Assembly: GCA_017397605.1 (NCBI GenBank)
Contig: JAFQII010000038.1
Coordinates: 1 to 8,075, forward strand
Direction of reading: 5' to 3'
Length of the DNA stretch: 8,075 bases
DNA from: Clostridia bacterium
Lineage (GTDB): Bacteria; Bacillota; Clostridia; Oscillospirales; CAG-382
The notes below the pieces were generated by a model. That model worked only from the letters and a program-made list of their open reading frames with translations. It did not search any database and had not been told where the DNA came from. Each line of letters opens with the position of its first letter. The first letter of the stretch is position 1. Below are positions 6,202 through 8,075 of this stretch, piece after piece. Position numbers and translations under genes: made by a program.

Positions 6202-6225
6202 GTTGAGGCTCTGCCTCAAACTCCG

Positions 6226-6261
6226 CTTAAGAACTTTTCTTTGAAAAGAAAAGTTCTTAAG
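6226..6261. repeat. 16-bp AT-rich hairpin (module 2 of element B)
   Basis: CTTAAGAACTTTTCTT pairs perfectly with AAGAAAAGTTCTTAAG around a TGAA loop. It is the counterpart of 1882-1913, with a longer stem and altered sequence but the same CTTAAG ends. It may be a transcription or mRNA-end structure after the kinase-like gene. Confidence 0.75.
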
Positions 6262-6284
6262 AATCTCCAAAGAAACTTTTATTG

Positions 6285-6304
6285 CCGAAAGCTATCGCTT
6301 TCGG
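6285..6304. repeat. Central hairpin (module 3 of element B)
   Basis: CCGAAAGC pairs with GCTTTCGG around TATC. The flank TTTTATTGCC (6277-6286) is identical to 1818-1827 in element A and lies on the same strand, although the outer modules are inverted between the two elements. Confidence 0.7.
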
Positions 6305-6336
6305 AAGCGAAAAATATTTTTTTAACATGCAGGGTT

Positions 6337-6388
6337 CTCAGGGGGATCATCCCCCTGAGTGGGGTTTTAAGGGGCAACGCCCCTTAAA
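6337..6388. repeat. Tandem GC-rich hairpins upstream of thrS
   Basis: CTCAGGGGG/CCCCCTGAG (6337-6359, loop ATCAT) is followed 6 bases later by TTTAAGGGGC/GCCCCTTAAA (6366-6388, loop AAC). They end 13 bases before the thrS ribosome binding site (AGAAAGG, 6401-6407). They could attenuate readthrough into thrS or shape its leader RNA. No U-run supports classical termination. Confidence 0.6.
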
Positions 6389-6416
6389 CGCTCTCCTGCA
6401 AGAAAGGTACAAAACC

Positions 6417-8075
6417 ATGAGTGACATCATTTACGACGAACTGCGCACCCTGCGTCATTCTTGCTCGCACGTGCTTGCGCAGGCAGTCAAACACTTGTAT
6501 CCCCACGTCAAGCTGGCGATCGGTCCTGCGATCGACAACGGCTTCTACTACGACTTTGACTGCGGCGACAAGCCGCTGACCGCCGAAGATTTTGACAAGA
6601 TCGAAGCGGAGATGAAAGCCATCATCAAAGCCAACCTCAAGATCGAACGCTTTACCCTTCCCCGCGCAGAAGCGCTGGTGCTGATGAAGGACGAGCCCTA
6701 CAAGATCGAGCTCATCAATGATCTGCCCGACGAAGCAGAGCTGTCGTTCTACAAGCAGGGCGATTTTACCGACCTGTGCGCAGGCCCTCACGTTTCTTAT
6801 ACCAAAAAGATCAAGGCGTTTAAGCTCACTTCCGCAACGGGCGCTTACTGGAGAGGCGACTCCTCCCGCAAGATGCTGACCCGTATCTACGGCACGGCAT
6901 TCTTGACCAAAGAGGAGCTCGAAAGCTATCTCGCCGCGCAGGAAGAAGCCAAGAAACGCGACCACAACAAGCTGGGCCGCGAGCTGGAATATTTTACCAC
7001 CGTTGACTCCATCGGCCAGGGCCTGCCGATTCTGTTGCCCAAGGGCGCGCGCGTCGTACAGCTGATGCAGCGCTGGGTGGAAGACGTCGAGCAGGAAGCA
7101 GGCTGCCTGCTGACCAAGACGCCTTTGATGGCAAAACGCGATCTGTACCGCATTTCCGGTCACTGGGATCACTATCTGGACGGCATGTTTATCATCGGCG
7201 ATCCGATGGACGAAACCAAGGATTGCTTTGCAATGCGTCCGATGACCTGCCCGTTCCAGTATCAGGTCTATCTCAACAAAAAGCGTTCCTACCGCGATCT
7301 GCCGATGCGTCTGACCGAAACGTCCACGCTGTTCCGCAACGAGGACTCGGGCGAGATGCACGGTCTGATCCGCGTCCGTCAGTTTACGATCTCCGAGGGA
7401 CATTACATTTTGCGTCCCGACCAGCTGGAAGAAGAGTTCAAGGGCTGTCTGGAGCTTGCAAAATACTTCCTCGACACAGTCGGTCTGCTGGACAAATGTA
7501 CGTTCCGTTTCTCCCAGTGGGATCCCGCCAACCCCAAGAACAAATACGAGGGCACGGCAGAGCAGTGGGAAGAAGCACAGAGCGTCATGGGCAAGATTCT
7601 GGACAATCTCGGTCTGGAATACACGATCGGCATCGACGAAGCGGCATTCTACGGCCCCAAGCTGGATATCCAGTACCACAACGTGTACGGCAAAGAGGAC
7701 ACGCTGGTTACCATCCAGATCGACATGCTGTTGGCAGAGAAGTTCGGCATGGAATATACCGACTCCGACAACACGCAAAAACGTCCGTATATCATTCACC
7801 GTACCAGCCTCGGCTGTTTTGAGAGAACGCTTGCGTATATTCTCGAAACGTTTGCAGGCGCACTGCCCTTGTGGCTGTCTCCCGAGCAGGTCCGCATCCT
7901 TCCGATCGCAGACCGCCACGCAGACTATGCGTACGATTGCGCCGAAAAGCTCAAGAAAGCAGGCTTCCGCGTAGAAGTCGACATGCGCAACGAAAAAATC
8001 GGCTACAAGATCCGCGAAGCGCAGCTTGAGAAGATCCCCTACATGCTGGTCATCGGCGACGAAGAACAGCAAAAC
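6417..8075 (+). CDS. thrS: Threonyl-tRNA synthetase lacking the TGS domain, 3'-truncated by the window edge
   Basis: This enzyme charges tRNA-Thr with threonine in the cytoplasm. The 553 visible residues begin almost at once with the editing domain (LRHSCSHVLAQA), so the N-terminal TGS domain of the E. coli type is absent. The ATG at 6417 has AGAAAGG (6401-6407) upstream, and no longer in-frame start precedes it in the palindromic leader. Editing-site residues are His14, His18, Cys121 and His125. The class II core has zinc ligands Cys278, His329 and His461, motif 2 arginine in FRNEDSGEMHG (Arg307) and motif 3 FERT (Arg470). The anticodon-binding domain starts near 488. The segment TISEGH (324-329) replaces the usual TQDDAH, so the threonine-contacting Asp (Asp383 in E. 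coli) is Glu327. QIDM and CPFQYQ also differ from the usual forms. The C-terminus lies beyond the window. Identity as ThrRS is firm; the subgroup is unusual. Confidence 0.95.
   Translation, partial: MSDIIYDELRTLRHSCSHVLAQAVKHLYPHVKLAIGPAIDNGFYYDFDCGDKPLTAEDFDKIEAEMKAIIKANLKIERFTLPRAEALVLMKDEPYKIELINDLPDEAELSFYKQGDFTDLCAGPHVSYTKKIKAFKLTSATGAYWRGDSSRKMLTRIYGTAFLTKEELESYLAAQEEAKKRDHNKLGRELEYFTTVDSIGQGLPILLPKGARVVQLMQRWVEDVEQEAGCLLTKTPLMAKRDLYRISGHWDHYLDGMFIIGDPMDETKDCFAMRPMTCPFQYQVYLNKKRSYRDLPMRLTETSTLFRNEDSGEMHGLIRVRQFTISEGHYILRPDQLEEEFKGCLELAKYFLDTVGLLDKCTFRFSQWDPANPKNKYEGTAEQWEEAQSVMGKILDNLGLEYTIGIDEAAFYGPKLDIQYHNVYGKEDTLVTIQIDMLLAEKFGMEYTDSDNTQKRPYIIHRTSLGCFERTLAYILETFAGALPLWLSPEQVRILPIADRHADYAYDCAEKLKKAGFRVEVDMRNEKIGYKIREAQLEKIPYMLVIGDEEQQN

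Larger units (their letters stand above)
6203..6388. repeat. Modular palindromic intergenic element B (mirror of element A)
   Basis: The gap between the kinase-like gene and thrS is built of five hairpins. They are TTGAGGC/GCCTCAA (6203-6219), a 16-bp AT-rich stem (6226-6261), CCGAAAGC/GCTTTCGG with loop TATC (6285-6304), CTCAGGGGG/CCCCCTGAG (6337-6359) and TTTAAGGGGC/GCCCCTTAAA (6366-6388). The order is the reverse of element A. The first begins immediately after the stop codon at 6199-6201. The fourth is in the position of element A's GGGGC hairpin (both are preceded by a GCAGGG-type stretch when oriented alike), and the fifth looks like an extra copy of it. No clean intrinsic terminator T-run follows any stem. 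Confidence 0.75.

Noticed and set aside
6202..6416. T-box riboswitch upstream of thrS
   Set aside because: I found neither the conserved T-box sequence pairing with the tRNA acceptor end nor the usual long stem I architecture. The leader is accounted for by the palindromic repeat modules.
6384..8072. A 562-codon open frame on the minus strand over thrS
   Set aside because: It mirrors the thrS codon pattern and encodes nothing recognisable. The plus strand is unmistakably threonyl-tRNA synthetase.

Overview
The window looks like chromosomal DNA of an anaerobic Gram-positive bacterium, most plausibly a GC-rich member of the Clostridia (Oscillospiraceae-like). This is inferred from strong AGGAGG-type ribosome binding sites, tightly packed genes, a ClpC-type chaperone, a DUF1858 redox-disulfide protein, and intergenic palindromes built on TTAAGGGGC/GCCCCTTAA. 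All genes read left to right and almost every base is assigned. No tRNA, rRNA, CRISPR array or transposase is visible.

Layout. Bases 1-1764 hold the 3' part of a ClpC-type double AAA+ unfoldase that begins inside its first Walker A motif. A roughly 200-base gap (1765-1963) is filled by a composite of palindromes (element A) that also holds a candidate promoter. Then comes a compact four-gene run, 1964-6201. It encodes an 867-residue P-type ATPase-like membrane protein, a 65-residue DUF1858 CxxC protein overlapping it by 4 bases (ATGA), the mechanosensitive channel MscL 20 bases later, and a BadF/BadG-type sugar kinase-like ATPase 1 base after MscL. A second palindrome-filled gap (6202-6416, element B) precedes a threonyl-tRNA synthetase gene that runs off the right edge.

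Most notable content. The P-type ATPase-like protein keeps the whole fold (N-terminal cation-ATPase region, A, P and N domains, about ten membrane segments) and an intact reading frame. It has nevertheless lost nearly every catalytic residue: the phosphorylated Asp, the TGES Glu, the P-domain Lys, the two Asp of GDGVND, and the usual ion-binding residues of membrane segment 6. Only the nucleotide-pocket KGAPE motif and the Asp of the TGD motif remain clear. It is best read as a pseudoenzyme, perhaps a nucleotide-sensing or scaffolding membrane protein, translationally coupled to a small cysteine protein and co-transcribed with an osmotic safety valve. Those functional links are inference.

The two intergenic elements are mirror-image copies of one modular palindrome family. 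Twenty-seven of 29 bases match between 6203-6231 and the reverse complement of 1908-1936, and one inner hairpin keeps its stem through paired base changes. The threonyl-tRNA synthetase lacks the N-terminal TGS domain and has an altered active-site segment. The BadF-type kinase has lost the acidic residues of the family's GDEGS motif.
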